Assembly (NCBI RefSeq): GCF_023703775.1
Contig: NZ_CP098514.1
Span: 434,001 to 498,000, forward strand
Source: Haloplanus sp. GDY1
GTDB lineage: Archaea; Halobacteriota; Halobacteria; Halobacteriales; Haloferacaceae
DNA: 64,000 nt
Direction of reading: 5' to 3'
The position numbers were made by a program, and so were the translations under genes. Of this stretch, positions 8,155 to 17,852 are shown in pieces; position 1 is the stretch's first letter; the number at the start of each line of letters is the position of its first letter. The notes beneath the pieces are model-generated. The model saw only the letters and a list, made by a program, of their open reading frames with translations. It was not told the origin of the DNA and did no database searches.

Positions 8155-9291
8155 ATGCCCGAGAGGAGTACGCTACTGTGTCGGTCCCTGGACTCGCTGG
8201 ACGAGGTGTTCTACGTCTACGACGAACGAGAGCGGCTGGTGTTCTGGAACGACCGCCTCAACGACCTGTTCGACCTGACCGACGAGGAGATCGAGGGGCG
8301 GGAGCCGGTGGAGTTCTTCGTCGAGGCGGACCGACCGGCGGTCGAGCGAGCCGTGGCGCGAATCTTCGAGACGGGCGAGACGGTGGTGGAGGCGCGGGCG
8401 GACACGACCGCCGGCCGGATCCGGTTCGAACTCACGGGCCGGAAACTGACCGACGGGGACGGGACCGTCCTCGGCTTCTGTGGGATCGGACGGGACGTGA
8501 CGGAGCGCCGGGAGCGGGAGCGACAGCTCGCGGCGCAGAACGACCGCCTCACCGAGTTCGCCACCATCCTCGCACACGACCTTCGGAACCCGCTGGCGGT
8601 CGCACAGGGGTATCTCGATCGATTCGCCGACGGGACGACTGCCGACGGGACGGAGGCGACGGATCTGGTCCGGGTCCGCCGCTCGCTCGACCGGATCGAG
8701 CGCATCGTCGAGGACGTCCTCACCGTCGCCATCGACGGACGGGCGGTGGTCGACGCCGAGCCGGTTCCCGTCGCGACCGTCGCCCGGGACGCCTGGGCGA
8801 CGGTGGACTCCGGGGACGCGACACTGGACGTGCGGACGGCGCTGATCGTCGAGGCCGACGAGTCGCGGCTGCGACGGCTGCTGGAGAACCTGTTTCGCAA
8901 CTCCGTCGAGCAGGGCTCGACGAGCAACCAGCAGAACGCTGGTGACGCCGCCGAGCAGGGCTCGACGAGCAACCAGCAGAACGCTGGTGACGCCGCCGAG
9001 CGCGGCTCCGACGGCCGGGACTCCCCGTCCGTGACGGTGTCGGTCGTCGAGACGGCCGACGGGTTCGCCGTCGTCGACGACGGGCCGGGCATCCCCGCGG
9101 CCGACCGCGACGCGGTGTTCGAGCCCGGATTCAGCCGCTCCAGCGGGGGGACTGGCTTCGGACTCTACATCGTCCAGAGCATCGCCGAGGCACACGGGTG
9201 GCGCGTGGCCGTGACCGAGGGCTCGGCCGGCGGCGCGCGGTTCGAGTTCACGGTCGCTCCGGGGTGCGGAGATGGCGGCGCCGTCGCGTAG
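8155..9291 (+). CDS. PAS-domain sensor histidine kinase
   Basis: This 378-residue soluble kinase has an N-terminal PAS domain (residues about 10-120, with VFWNDRLNDLF and the closing GIGRDVTERR). A HisKA domain follows with the phospho-acceptor H box ILAHDLRNPL (about 142). The ATPase domain has N box LLENLFRNSVE, G1 box DDGPGIP and G2 box GTGFGLYIV. No membrane segment is seen, so it probably senses a cytoplasmic signal. A 15-residue unit is duplicated just after the N box. No response regulator is adjacent. A TTAATA box near 8118 lies upstream. Confidence 0.9.
   Translation: MPERSTLLCRSLDSLDEVFYVYDERERLVFWNDRLNDLFDLTDEEIEGREPVEFFVEADRPAVERAVARIFETGETVVEARADTTAGRIRFELTGRKLTDGDGTVLGFCGIGRDVTERRERERQLAAQNDRLTEFATILAHDLRNPLAVAQGYLDRFADGTTADGTEATDLVRVRRSLDRIERIVEDVLTVAIDGRAVVDAEPVPVATVARDAWATVDSGDATLDVRTALIVEADESRLRRLLENLFRNSVEQGSTSNQQNAGDAAEQGSTSNQQNAGDAAERGSDGRDSPSVTVSVVETADGFAVVDDGPGIPAADRDAVFEPGFSRSSGGTGFGLYIVQSIAEAHGWRVAVTEGSAGGARFEFTVAPGCGDGGAVA
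8908..8997 (+). repeat. Two perfect 45-bp tandem repeats inside the kinase gene
   Basis: Bases 8908-8952 and 8953-8997 are identical and encode two copies of EQGSTSNQQNAGDAA. They lie directly after the N box of the ATPase domain, and a degenerate third start (ERGS) follows. The unit is in frame, so copy number changes keep the gene open. Confidence 0.95.
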
Positions 9292-9350
9292 CGTCGCGCG
9301 GACGGCTGGAGGGGAGGGCTTATGGCGCTCGTATCCATAGGGCGCTCGCT

Positions 9351-9857
9351 ATGTTCGACGACACCGACCGCCGCCAGTTTCTCCAGCTCGCCGGCACGGG
9401 GACGGCGCTCTCGATGGCCGGCTGTAGCGCGCTCTCGAATCACGGCGGCGACGCCGGTGCCGGCGGCGAGGGTGGCTCCGGGAGGGCGACGGTCACGCTC
9501 GGGGTGCAACCCGATCAGGAGTCGATGCAACAGCTCCAGTCGGAGATCAGGTCCCGGATCGAATCGGGGGAGATCGACCGAATGGAGGCCCAACAGGAGT
9601 TTCGGACCCGACGGATGGAACTGACGAGGGAGGCGGTCTCGCAGTTCCGGAACCGGACGGGAAACGTCTCGATCACCGTCGACGACACGGTCGACCAGTT
9701 CGGCGTGATGCTCGTCACGGGTCGGCCCGCGGCGCTGGTGGAGTCGCTCGGGTTCGAGGAGGTAAACGGGCTCTTCCCCGCCTCGGTGTTCGAGGAGGCG
9801 CGCTCCCAGGCCGAGGGCGGGACAGCCGCGCCCGGCAACGGCACCGGGACGGCGTAG
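9351..9857 (+). CDS. Tat-exported lipoprotein, unknown function
   Basis: This 168-residue product has a Tat signal (DRRQFLQLAGTGTAL) ending in a lipobox-like MAGC at residue 24. A Gly-rich linker follows, then a helical, Gln/Glu/Arg-rich region with regular heptad-like spacing (about residues 60-110), possibly a coiled coil. A small alpha/beta segment (VSITVDDTVDQFGVMLVTG) comes next. The upstream reading frame was rejected because it overlaps the kinase gene and is arginine-rich. Function unknown. It sits tail-to-tail with the amidase gene with three bases between. Confidence 0.72.
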   Translation: MFDDTDRRQFLQLAGTGTALSMAGCSALSNHGGDAGAGGEGGSGRATVTLGVQPDQESMQQLQSEIRSRIESGEIDRMEAQQEFRTRRMELTREAVSQFRNRTGNVSITVDDTVDQFGVMLVTGRPAALVESLGFEEVNGLFPASVFEEARSQAEGGTAAPGNGTGTA

Positions 9858-9860
9858 GGG

Positions 9861-11171
9861 TTAGCCGTCCACCGCGCCGACGTCCGCGACGGCGTCCGCG
9901 AGGTCCTCGCCCCACGCCAGGAGCGACTCGTCGGCGCCGAAGGGCGCGACCGCCTGGAGGCCGAGGGGCAGGTCGCCGACCCGCCCGCAGGGAACGGTCA
10001 GGGCGGGCACGCCGCCGTGGGTCCACGGCAGGTTCATGATCGGATCGCCGGTGTCGTCGATGCCCTCCGGCGCGGGGCCGGGCGCGGCCGGCGAGAGCAG
10101 GACGTCGACGCCAGCCTCGCGCATCCGGTCCTCGATCCTGGTGCGGAACTCCCGGGCCGCGGCGCGGGCGTCCACCAGTTCGTCGACGCCGACGCCGCGA
10201 CCCACCTCGATCAGGTCGGCCGTGGTGTCGGCGAACTGGTCCCCGTGTTCGGCGTACCGCTCCGCGTGCGAGAGCGCCAGTTCGGCCGCGGTCAGGGCGT
10301 CGTGGCGGTCGTTCACCGTCTCGATGTCGTCGAGCATCGACACCCGCCGGACCTCGTAGCCGGCGTCGGCGAGCGCGTCGGCACCCGCCTCGAGGCCCGC
10401 CCGCCCGGCCGGCGTCGCCTGGTCGAGGTACGGCCCCTCGACGACGCCGAGGACCGGCCGTTCGTCCGGCCGGACCGGATCCCAGCCGTCACACAGGACC
10501 GACGCGGCCCGGGCCGCGCCGGCGACGTCGGCGGTGAACGTCCCGACGTGGTCGGCGGTCTCGGAGAAGGAGACGAGTCCCTCGCGGGGGATCCGGTCGT
10601 AGCTCGGTTTGTAGCCGACGATGCCACAGAAGGCCGCGGGCCGGATGACCGACCCGACGGTCTGCGTGCCGAGCGCGAGCGGGCACATCCCTGCCGCGAC
10701 GGCGGCCGCCGATCCGCTGGAGGAGCCGCCGGGCGTGTGCCCGAGGGCGTTCGGGTTCCGGGTCGGCGCCGGTTCGAAGTAGGCGAACTCGGTCGTGTGG
10801 GTCTTGCCGAAGTGGAGCGCACCGGCGTCGAGCAGGCGGCGCATGGCGGTCGATTCGCGGCCGGTGATGGCCGTCGGCGGCACCGACGACCCGGCGAGCG
10901 TCGGGAAGCCGTCGACGTGGAAGATGTCCTTGACCCCGACCGGAACGCCGAACAGCGGCGGTCTGGTGGCGGGGTCGTCGTACCGGGTCGCGAGCGCGTC
11001 GGCCTCGCGGCGGAGCCGCGTCCGGCGACCGGACTCGGGGACGAGCGCCTGCACCTCCTCCTCCGCGGCGTCGATGCGCGCCACGCAGTCGTCGATCAGC
11101 GCCGTCGGCGAGCGCTCGCCCGCCCTGAGTGCGGAAACCAGCGGTTCGAGGGGTCGTCTATCGGTCAGCAT
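9861..11171 (-). CDS. Amidase-signature family hydrolase
   Basis: This 436-residue protein has the full amidase-signature Ser-cis-Ser-Lys apparatus: the catalytic Lys in VPVGVKDIF (about residue 80), the Gly/Ser loop GGSSSGSAAAVAAG (about 150) and the nucleophile Ser in TQTVGSVIRPAAFCG (about 175). The T-V-G-S variant fits general amidases rather than GatA, and no gatB or gatC is nearby. It hydrolyses an amide of unknown identity in the cytoplasm. The start at 11171 gives the usual length. Confidence 0.85.
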   Translation of the reverse strand: MLTDRRPLEPLVSALRAGERSPTALIDDCVARIDAAEEEVQALVPESGRRTRLRREADALATRYDDPATRPPLFGVPVGVKDIFHVDGFPTLAGSSVPPTAITGRESTAMRRLLDAGALHFGKTHTTEFAYFEPAPTRNPNALGHTPGGSSSGSAAAVAAGMCPLALGTQTVGSVIRPAAFCGIVGYKPSYDRIPREGLVSFSETADHVGTFTADVAGAARAASVLCDGWDPVRPDERPVLGVVEGPYLDQATPAGRAGLEAGADALADAGYEVRRVSMLDDIETVNDRHDALTAAELALSHAERYAEHGDQFADTTADLIEVGRGVGVDELVDARAAAREFRTRIEDRMREAGVDVLLSPAAPGPAPEGIDDTGDPIMNLPWTHGGVPALTVPCGRVGDLPLGLQAVAPFGADESLLAWGEDLADAVADVGAVDG

Positions 11172-11444
11172 CGCTTCGAACTCACACGCCGGAAGGATAA
11201 CGCTTCGGTCGCCGGCGAGCCGTCACGTCGGCGGCCGGTCGTCGGCCGTCCCCGCGTTTCGGGAGCCGGGGACGAACGCGGCGTGAGGTTTCGGATCCGA
11301 ACTCTCGGAGCGTTCTACGACGGACGTGCGGATTTCTCCCCCAAATTCGGACCGGTATCACAACCACAATCCAGTTGAGTCGGGGAGCCGTACGTTCGGG
11401 GCGATGTACTCGCCCGACGCCGTCGATCACGGGAGGTGGATCGC

Positions 11445-12674
11445 GTGACAGTCGCCGAGTCGCTGATCGAGGGGCTCCGCCTGGCCGCCGAGATGGGCTG
11501 GGAGACGTGGTGGGCGCTGGTTCTCGGGTTCACCATCGCCGGCGCGGTGGAGACGTTCGTGAGCGAGGAGAAGATGTCGGCCGTCCTCGGCGGGAGCGGG
11601 TGGCGAGAACTCGGCCTGGGGACGCTGTTCGGCGCCGCCTCGTCGTCGTGTTCGTTCGGCGCGGTGGCGACCACGAAGTCGCTGTTCAAGAAGGGCGCCT
11701 CGCCCGTCGCGAGCCTCGCGGCCTTCCAGTTCGCGTCGACCAACCTCGTGATCGAACTCGGACTGGTGATGTGGATCCTGCTCGGCTGGCAGTTCGTCCT
11801 CGCGGACTACGTCGCCGGCCTCCTCCTCATCGGCCTGCTGGCGGCGACGTTCGCGTTCGTCGTCCCGGACGCGTGGTTCGCGGCGGCGCGCGAGCATCTC
11901 CGCTCCGCCGAGGGGGTTCGTGACCCCGCCTGTGGGATGGAGGTCGATCCGACGGCCGACGACACCGTCGAACTGGAGACCGAGAGCGGCACCGAGTACT
12001 TCTGCTCGGAGTCGTGTAAGGAGGCCTACGCCGAGTCCCGGCGCCAGTCGGACGCGTCGTGGCGCGACCGTCTGCTGACCCGCGACGGCTGGCGTCTCGC
12101 CTCGAAGAACGCCCTCGGCGAGTGGAACATGCTGTGGACGGACATCGTCGCCGGCTTCCTGATCGCGGGGCTGATCGGCGCGTTCGTCCCCCGGGCGTGG
12201 TGGACGACGCTGTTCGGCGTCGGCGCCGAGGGGACGCTGACGTGGGTGGTCGCCAGCGCCGTCGTCGGCGTCGCCGTCGGCGTCGTCACCTTCGTCTGCT
12301 CGGTCGGAAACGTCCCCTTCGCGGTGATCCTCTGGTCGAACGGCATCGCATTCGGCGGCGTGATGAGCTTCATCTTCGCCGACCTGATCGTGCCGACCAT
12401 CACGGACGCCTACCGGCGGTACTACGGCCTCCGGATGGCGGCGGTCCTGTTCGTCAGCATCTTCGTCACGGCCGTCGTCTCGGGCGTCGCCGTCCACTAC
12501 CTCTGGGCCGGCATCGGGCTGATCCCGCCCGCGGGCGAGGCCGGCGGCACCGCCCCCAGCGGCTACACGACCTACCTCAACGCCGCGTTCACGTTCCTCT
12601 TTCTCGGACAGGTGTACGTTGGCCAGGTGAGCGACGCGGGCGAGGCCGACGACGCGGCGGAACACCCCGCCTAG
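11445..12674 (+). CDS. Permease (ArsP/SO_0444-like) with internal YHS metal domain
   Basis: This 409-residue membrane protein has two halves of four or five helices each, in the PF03773-type permease pattern (GAASSSCSFGAVATTKSLFKKG and FVCSVGNVPFAVILW). The hydrophilic loop between them carries a YHS domain, DPACGMEVDP to YFCSESCKEAY (residues about 160-200), with paired cysteines for metal. This points to efflux of a soft metal or metalloid such as Cu, Zn or As. GTG 11445 was chosen because GGAGGTG at 11432-11438 is an ideal Shine-Dalgarno site 6 bases upstream. Its stop overlaps the MscS stop. Confidence 0.82.
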   Translation: MTVAESLIEGLRLAAEMGWETWWALVLGFTIAGAVETFVSEEKMSAVLGGSGWRELGLGTLFGAASSSCSFGAVATTKSLFKKGASPVASLAAFQFASTNLVIELGLVMWILLGWQFVLADYVAGLLLIGLLAATFAFVVPDAWFAAAREHLRSAEGVRDPACGMEVDPTADDTVELETESGTEYFCSESCKEAYAESRRQSDASWRDRLLTRDGWRLASKNALGEWNMLWTDIVAGFLIAGLIGAFVPRAWWTTLFGVGAEGTLTWVVASAVVGVAVGVVTFVCSVGNVPFAVILWSNGIAFGGVMSFIFADLIVPTITDAYRRYYGLRMAAVLFVSIFVTAVVSGVAVHYLWAGIGLIPPAGEAGGTAPSGYTTYLNAAFTFLFLGQVYVGQVSDAGEADDAAEHPA

Positions 12675-13618
12675 CGGTTCCGGCCCACCGGGAACTGGAC
12701 GCGCTCGGGGTGGTCGGTGAAGCGGTCGACGATCCCACGGTAGAGGTCGTTCCGGACGCGGGTGCCCCGCCGCGGGTGGACGAGATACCGCAGTCGGAGT
12801 TCGATCCACGACTCCCGCTGGACGACGTTGACCGTCGGCCGGTCGTTCACGTCGAGTTCGACCGGCGTCTCGGCGAGGCGGTCGCGATACTCCGCGACGT
12901 GGGTCGCCATCTCGTCGCCGATCCGCTCGTCGGCCACCTCGACCATCAGGTCGGTCGCGAAGGCCAGATCCGTCTCGTAGGCGACCTGCACCGAGAGTTC
13001 GTTCCAGACGTGTGGCACGCCCTCGCCGTAGAAGTTGACGACGTGCGAGGAGAGCACGACGCTGTTTGGCACGGTGACGATGCGCCCCGAGGGCTGGTTG
13101 CTGGAGACGAGTTCGCCGTCGATCTCCCACACCTCGGTCGTGAAGAAGTCGATCGAGGCCACGTCGCCTCTGGTGTCCTCGATGGCGACGCGGTCGCCCA
13201 CCTGGTAGGGGCGCTTGGTGACGATGTAGAGCCACCCGATCAGCGAGAAGAGGGGTTGCTGGAGCGCGAACGTGACGGCGACGCCGACGACGCCCAGCGA
13301 GAAGAGGACGCTCAGCCAGTTGCGCGTGACGACGCCGAAGGCCGCGACCAGGGTGAGGACGCCGAAGACGAGACGGAGGCCGGTCCGGACGTCGTGGCGC
13401 CGGCGCTTGTTCGCGGTGCGGGCGAGCAGCGCGCCGCCGACGAGGCGGTAGGCCCCGTAGCCGGCGAGTGCGATGGCGGCGACCGACAGCACCAGCAGGG
13501 TCGGCCCCCCGAGGGCCACGCCGAGGACCGTCTCGTCGAGGCCGAATCGTCGAACCACGCGCGATCCGACGTAGAGGACGAGTGCGGCGAGGAGCGATAC
13601 GAGTCCGGTGTGACGCAT
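12671..13618 (-). CDS. MscS-family mechanosensitive channel
   Basis: This 315-residue protein has three or four N-terminal membrane helices (residues about 7-25, 35-55 and 80-115). The MscS pore and beta domain follow (VAVTFALQQPLFSLIGWLY, then VGDRVAIEDTRGDVASIDFF and VTVPNSVVLSS), with an alpha/beta C-terminal domain. Such channels release solutes on hypo-osmotic shock. The start MRHTGLVSLL was preferred over a longer frame that covers the promoter. A second, distinct MscS gene lies at 24681. Confidence 0.85.
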   Translation of the reverse strand: MRHTGLVSLLAALVLYVGSRVVRRFGLDETVLGVALGGPTLLVLSVAAIALAGYGAYRLVGGALLARTANKRRRHDVRTGLRLVFGVLTLVAAFGVVTRNWLSVLFSLGVVGVAVTFALQQPLFSLIGWLYIVTKRPYQVGDRVAIEDTRGDVASIDFFTTEVWEIDGELVSSNQPSGRIVTVPNSVVLSSHVVNFYGEGVPHVWNELSVQVAYETDLAFATDLMVEVADERIGDEMATHVAEYRDRLAETPVELDVNDRPTVNVVQRESWIELRLRYLVHPRRGTRVRNDLYRGIVDRFTDHPERVQFPVGRNR

Positions 13619-13706
13619 ACCCCTACGCCGTCGCGCGGCCTCGAAAAACCTCGGGTAGCGGACACGAACACAAGAATCACGTGTCCGGGCGTGGACAGGC
13701 CCGGAT

Positions 13707-14195
13707 ATGGACTCCCGACCCTCCCTCCAGTCGGTACTGATCGGCGTCGGTATCGTCCTCGTCGTCGCTTCGGCGGTTCCGGTCGGCAACTCGGTGGACT
13801 CCGACTACGTCCACCGGGCTGAACCGGCCGAGAACGGCACGCTCGCGTTCGGCATCGAGTACGAGGAGTCGGACGTCATCGCTCACGAGAACCTCTCGGA
13901 GCGGGGTCGGGAGGTCGTCGCCCGCGCTGTGGCGGACTCGCCGTACGTGGTCGAGGACGAGTCGGCGACCGCGCCCGAGTTCGAGTACACCAGCGATCAC
14001 GTCGCCCTGAACCAGGGCCTCTACGCCGTCCGCTATCGCGGGGAGACGTACTCGCTGCTGACGGAGCAGCGAAGCGAGGGGTTCAACGTGGCTCGGCTGG
14101 CCCTCGGCATCGCGCTCTCGGCGGCTCGACCCCTCGGCGTCCTGTTCCTGGTCACGGGGGTCGGCCTGACGGCGTGGCGCCGGTACCGCGAGTGA
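13707..14195 (+). CDS. Haloarchaeal membrane-anchored protein, unknown function
   Basis: This 162-residue protein has an N-terminal membrane helix (about residues 9-27) and a C-terminal helix (about 132-155). Between them is an extracytoplasmic domain of roughly 100 residues with strands and helices (YVHRAEPAENGTL, LYAVRYRGETYSLLTEQ). This layout is common among haloarchaeal envelope proteins, possibly DUF7979 (from memory). Function unknown. Confidence 0.65.
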   Translation: MDSRPSLQSVLIGVGIVLVVASAVPVGNSVDSDYVHRAEPAENGTLAFGIEYEESDVIAHENLSERGREVVARAVADSPYVVEDESATAPEFEYTSDHVALNQGLYAVRYRGETYSLLTEQRSEGFNVARLALGIALSAARPLGVLFLVTGVGLTAWRRYRE

Positions 14196-14198
14196 CCG

Positions 14199-15500
14199 TC
14201 AGCCACCGATCCCCGACCGCGATTCGCGCCGGTGCAGAGCGAGGGCGGCGAGCGTGGCGAGCAGTCCCGCGGCCGCCGCGATGCCGAAGGCGACGCGGTA
14301 GCCGACGACGGTGTACACCCGGGCGCCGTTGAGCACCTCGCCGGTCCAGTAGGCGTCGAGGACGGCGCCGAGCAGCGCGGGGAGCGTCGCGGCGCCGAGG
14401 TAGCCGAAGCCGTTGACCACGCCCGTGACCGTCCCCGCCACCGACGGGTCGTGGCGCTCCTTGCCGACGGTGAACACGAGGGCGACGCCGCCGTTGGTGA
14501 GGAGCGCGACGAAGAAGACGGCCCCGACGACGGCCAGCGGCGGGACGAGGACGAGGGCGGCGTAGGCGGCGGTGAAGAGCAGCGCCGACGCGACGACGAG
14601 TTCCGTCCGCCGGCCGAGGCGGTCGGAGAGCGCGCCGAGCAAGGGCGACCCGAGGACGAACCCGACGTTGCCGACGAGGACGAACGTCGACGCCCGCGCG
14701 AGCGAGACGGCGTAGGTGTCGACGAGGAAGGGCACGCCCCAGAGCCCGAGGACGGTGAAGTTGACGCCGAGCACGCAGAACAGGACGACGCCCATCAGCC
14801 ACGTCTCGCGCTCCGCGACGACGGTTCGGACGTTCCCGACCACCTCGGCCAGCGAGGCGGCGCCCGCGCCGACGTCGGCGTCGCCGCCCGTCGCGCGCCA
14901 GTCCGGCATCTCGACGCCCGCACGACCGGGCGTATCGCGGACGAAGGCGGCGATGCCGAGGGTGAGGACGGCGGTGGCGGCGGCCGCGACGAGGGTCGCC
15001 GATCGCCAGCCGACGGCCTCGGTGGCGAGCGCCAGCGGCGTCGTCGCGAGGATGCCGCCGAGCCCCGCGGCGGCGACGGTGTAGCCCGTCATGGTCGCGT
15101 ACTGATCCGCGCGAAACCAGTTCGCACAGAACCGGAGCGTCCCGATGTAGAGGACGCTCCCCCCGAGGCCGACGACGGCGCGAGCGAGGAAGGCGGCCGC
15201 GAGCGACCCGCTCGTGGCGAACCAGCCGACGCCGAGGGTCAGCAGGCCGAGCCCGGCGGCGCCGACCCGCCGCGGGCCGTAGCGGTCGACGATCAGCCCC
15301 GCCGGGAGCTGGAGCGGCGCGTAGACGTAGAAAAACGAGGCGTGGAGGGCGCCGAGTTCGGCGCCCGTCGCGTCGAAGGTGCGGGCGAGCGAGTCCGCGA
15401 GGACGGCCGTCGCCGTCCGGTGGAAGTTGACGAACAGGAAGCCCGCGGCGAGCAGGGTCCAGAGCCCGGCGCGACGCTGTCGGGGCGAGAGGGCGGACAC
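14199..15500 (-). CDS. MFS transporter
   Basis: This 433-residue protein has 12 predicted membrane helices in two groups of six, with a hydrophilic central loop (about residues 195-225). The MFS motif A region appears as GLIVDRYGPRRVG after helix 2 and as GALSDRLGRRTEL in the second half. It resembles sugar-phosphate and organic-anion carriers (FRADQYATMTGYTVAAAGLGG), but the substrate cannot be told. It is downstream of the CDC48 operon on the same strand and separated from it by 80 bases. Confidence 0.87.
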   Translation of the reverse strand: MSALSPRQRRAGLWTLLAAGFLFVNFHRTATAVLADSLARTFDATGAELGALHASFFYVYAPLQLPAGLIVDRYGPRRVGAAGLGLLTLGVGWFATSGSLAAAFLARAVVGLGGSVLYIGTLRFCANWFRADQYATMTGYTVAAAGLGGILATTPLALATEAVGWRSATLVAAAATAVLTLGIAAFVRDTPGRAGVEMPDWRATGGDADVGAGAASLAEVVGNVRTVVAERETWLMGVVLFCVLGVNFTVLGLWGVPFLVDTYAVSLARASTFVLVGNVGFVLGSPLLGALSDRLGRRTELVVASALLFTAAYAALVLVPPLAVVGAVFFVALLTNGGVALVFTVGKERHDPSVAGTVTGVVNGFGYLGAATLPALLGAVLDAYWTGEVLNGARVYTVVGYRVAFGIAAAAGLLATLAALALHRRESRSGIGG

Positions 15501-15581
15501 ACTCCCTCTCGCGGAGTGACGGTCAAATAGCGACCGGTTCGTCGGCGTCGCGGGTGGCGACGCGGCGGCCCGCGTCGCCGA

Positions 15582-17852
15582 TCAGTGGAACGTGCGGCTG
15601 GCCTCGGTCTCGGTGGCCACGTCGCCCTCGTCGGTCGCGAACCGCTGTTCGATCTCGCGGTAGCGCTCGCGCACGTCGTCGGAGACGCTCGCGGTCACCT
15701 CGTCGAGGGCCTGCTCGAAGTGGTCCATCGTGACGCGGACGTTCCCGACGGAGTCGCCGATCTCCTCGGGCGAGACGCTGTTGATGAACTCCCGGGACGC
15801 CGCCATCGACGCCTCGCGACAGACCGCCTCGATGTCGGCGCCGACGTAGTTCTCGGTGCGGCGCGCGAGGCGGTCGAGGTCCACGTCGTCGGCCAGCGGC
15901 TTGCTCCGGGTGTGGACCTCGAAGATGGCGCGGCGGGCCTCCTCGTCGGGAACGGGCACGTGGACGTGCCGGTCCAGGCGGCCCGGGCGCAGGAGCGCGG
16001 AGTCGATCAGGTCCGGCCGGTTCGAGGTGGCGATCACCACGACGTCCTCCAAGGTCTCCAGCCCGTCGAGTTCGGTCAGGAGTTGGGAGACGACGCGCTC
16101 GGAGACGCCGGAGTCGCCGGTGTTGCGGCCCCGCTCGGTCGCGATGGCGTCGATCTCGTCGAAGAAGATGACGGTCGGCGCGTTCTCGCGGGCCTTGCTG
16201 AAGATCTCGCGGACCCCCTTCTCCGATTCCCCGACGTACTTGTCGAGGAGTTCGGGGCCCTTCACCGAGATGAAGTTGGACTCGGCCTCGTTCGCCACCG
16301 CCTTGGCGAGCAGGGTCTTCCCGGTGCCCGGCGGGCCGTACATGAGCACGCCCTTCGCGGACTCCATGTCCATGGCCTCGAACACCTCGGGGTAGTCGAG
16401 CGGCCACTGGATGGTCTCGCGGAGGCGCTCTTTCGTGTCTTCCAGTCCGCCGACGTCCGCCCAGGTGACGTCGGGAACCTCGACGAACACCTCCCGGAGC
16501 GCCGAGGGTTCGATGCCCTTCATCGCCTCCTGGAAGTCGTCTTCCCCCACCTCGAGGGATTCGAGGATCTCGGCGTCGATCTCCTCCGCTTCGAGGTCGA
16601 TCTGCGGACGGATGCGCCGGAGCGCGTTCATCGCGGCCTCCTTGGCGAGGCTCTCGATGTCGGCGCCGACGAACCCGTGGGTCGACTCCGCGAAGGCGTC
16701 GATGTCGACGTCCTCGGCGAGCGGCATGTTCCGGGTGTGGACCTGCAGGATCTCCCGGCGGCCGTCGCGGTCGGGGACGCCGATCTCGATCTCGCGGTCG
16801 AAGCGACCGCCGCGGCGGAGCGCGGGGTCGATGGCGTCGACGCGGTTGGTCGCGCCGATCACGACCACCTCGCCGCGCTCCTCGAGGCCGTCCATCAGCG
16901 AGAGCAACTGCGCGACGACGCGGCGTTCCACGTCCCCGCCCGCCTCCTCGCGCTTGGGCGCGATGGAGTCGAGTTCGTCGATGAAGATGATCGCGGGAGC
17001 GTTCTCCTCGGCCTCCTCGAAGGCCTCGCGGAGTTGCTCCTCGCTCTCGCCGTAGTACTTCGACATGATCTCCGGGCCGGAGATGGTGTGGAAGTGGGCG
17101 TCGATCTCGTTGGCGACGGCCTTGGCGATCAGCGTCTTGCCCGTGCCCGGCGGGCCGTGCAGGAGCACGCCCTTGGGCGGGTCGATGCCCAGCCGCCGGA
17201 ACAGCTCGGGGTGGCGCATCGGCAGTTCGATCATCTCGCGAACCTGTTCGAGTTCGCGATCCAGGCCGCCGATGTCCTCGTAGGTCACGTCCGGCGTGCC
17301 CGCGGTCGACCCCTCGGCTTCGGTCTCGCGGATCTGTTCGGCGGGCTTCTCGCTGATCTGCACCTCGGTCGAGTCGGTGACGACGACCGTGCCCGAGGGC
17401 TCGGTGTCGGCCACCTTCAGCGGCAGGGCCTTGTTCCCGCGGCCGCCCATGAAGCCGAAGCCGAAGGGGATCCGGAGGGTCTGGCCCTTCGTGATCGGCT
17501 TGTCGGTGAGCTTGTCGCGGAGGTAGTGGCCGATGTCGCCCCGAATGCCGATCTGCTGGGGTAGCGCGACCGTCACCCGGTCGGCCTGTTTCACGTCCGC
17601 CTTCTCGACGTCGACGCGGTCGTCGATGCCGACGTTGGCCTGCTGGCGGAGCTGCCCGTCGATGCGGATGACGCCGGAGCCCTGATCCTCGGGCAGGCCC
17701 GGCCACACGCGCGCGACGGCGGTGCCGTCCTTGCCCTCGATGCGGATGTAGTCGCCGACGTCGAGATCCATCTCCGCCGCGGCCGCGCGGTCGATGGCGG
17801 CGAGTCCGCGGCCGGCGTCTTTCTGTTTCAGTGGTTTGACGACGAGTTTCAT
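15582..17852 (-). CDS. CDC48/VCP-type AAA+ ATPase
   Basis: This 756-residue protein has the CDC48 N domain (residues about 1-180) and two AAA+ modules, D1 and D2. Both Walker A sites are GPPGTGKT, with Walker B IIFIDELD in D1 and VIFFDEID in D2, and sensor motifs GATNRVD and ATSNRPD. It is a hexameric unfoldase that feeds proteins to the archaeal proteasome. The proteasome beta gene is also in this window, at 52665. Its start overlaps the stop of the small upstream gene as ATGA, so the two are translationally coupled. Confidence 0.95.
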   Translation of the reverse strand: MKLVVKPLKQKDAGRGLAAIDRAAAAEMDLDVGDYIRIEGKDGTAVARVWPGLPEDQGSGVIRIDGQLRQQANVGIDDRVDVEKADVKQADRVTVALPQQIGIRGDIGHYLRDKLTDKPITKGQTLRIPFGFGFMGGRGNKALPLKVADTEPSGTVVVTDSTEVQISEKPAEQIRETEAEGSTAGTPDVTYEDIGGLDRELEQVREMIELPMRHPELFRRLGIDPPKGVLLHGPPGTGKTLIAKAVANEIDAHFHTISGPEIMSKYYGESEEQLREAFEEAEENAPAIIFIDELDSIAPKREEAGGDVERRVVAQLLSLMDGLEERGEVVVIGATNRVDAIDPALRRGGRFDREIEIGVPDRDGRREILQVHTRNMPLAEDVDIDAFAESTHGFVGADIESLAKEAAMNALRRIRPQIDLEAEEIDAEILESLEVGEDDFQEAMKGIEPSALREVFVEVPDVTWADVGGLEDTKERLRETIQWPLDYPEVFEAMDMESAKGVLMYGPPGTGKTLLAKAVANEAESNFISVKGPELLDKYVGESEKGVREIFSKARENAPTVIFFDEIDAIATERGRNTGDSGVSERVVSQLLTELDGLETLEDVVVIATSNRPDLIDSALLRPGRLDRHVHVPVPDEEARRAIFEVHTRSKPLADDVDLDRLARRTENYVGADIEAVCREASMAASREFINSVSPEEIGDSVGNVRVTMDHFEQALDEVTASVSDDVRERYREIEQRFATDEGDVATETEASRTFH

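Noticed and set aside
8908-8997. CRISPR-like repeat in the kinase gene
   Set aside because: There are just two perfect in-frame copies with no spacers, within a coding region.
15523-17706. Long minus-strand frame alternative to CDC48
   Set aside because: It is the other frame of the same DNA. The 756-residue CDC48 frame has complete Walker and sensor motifs.
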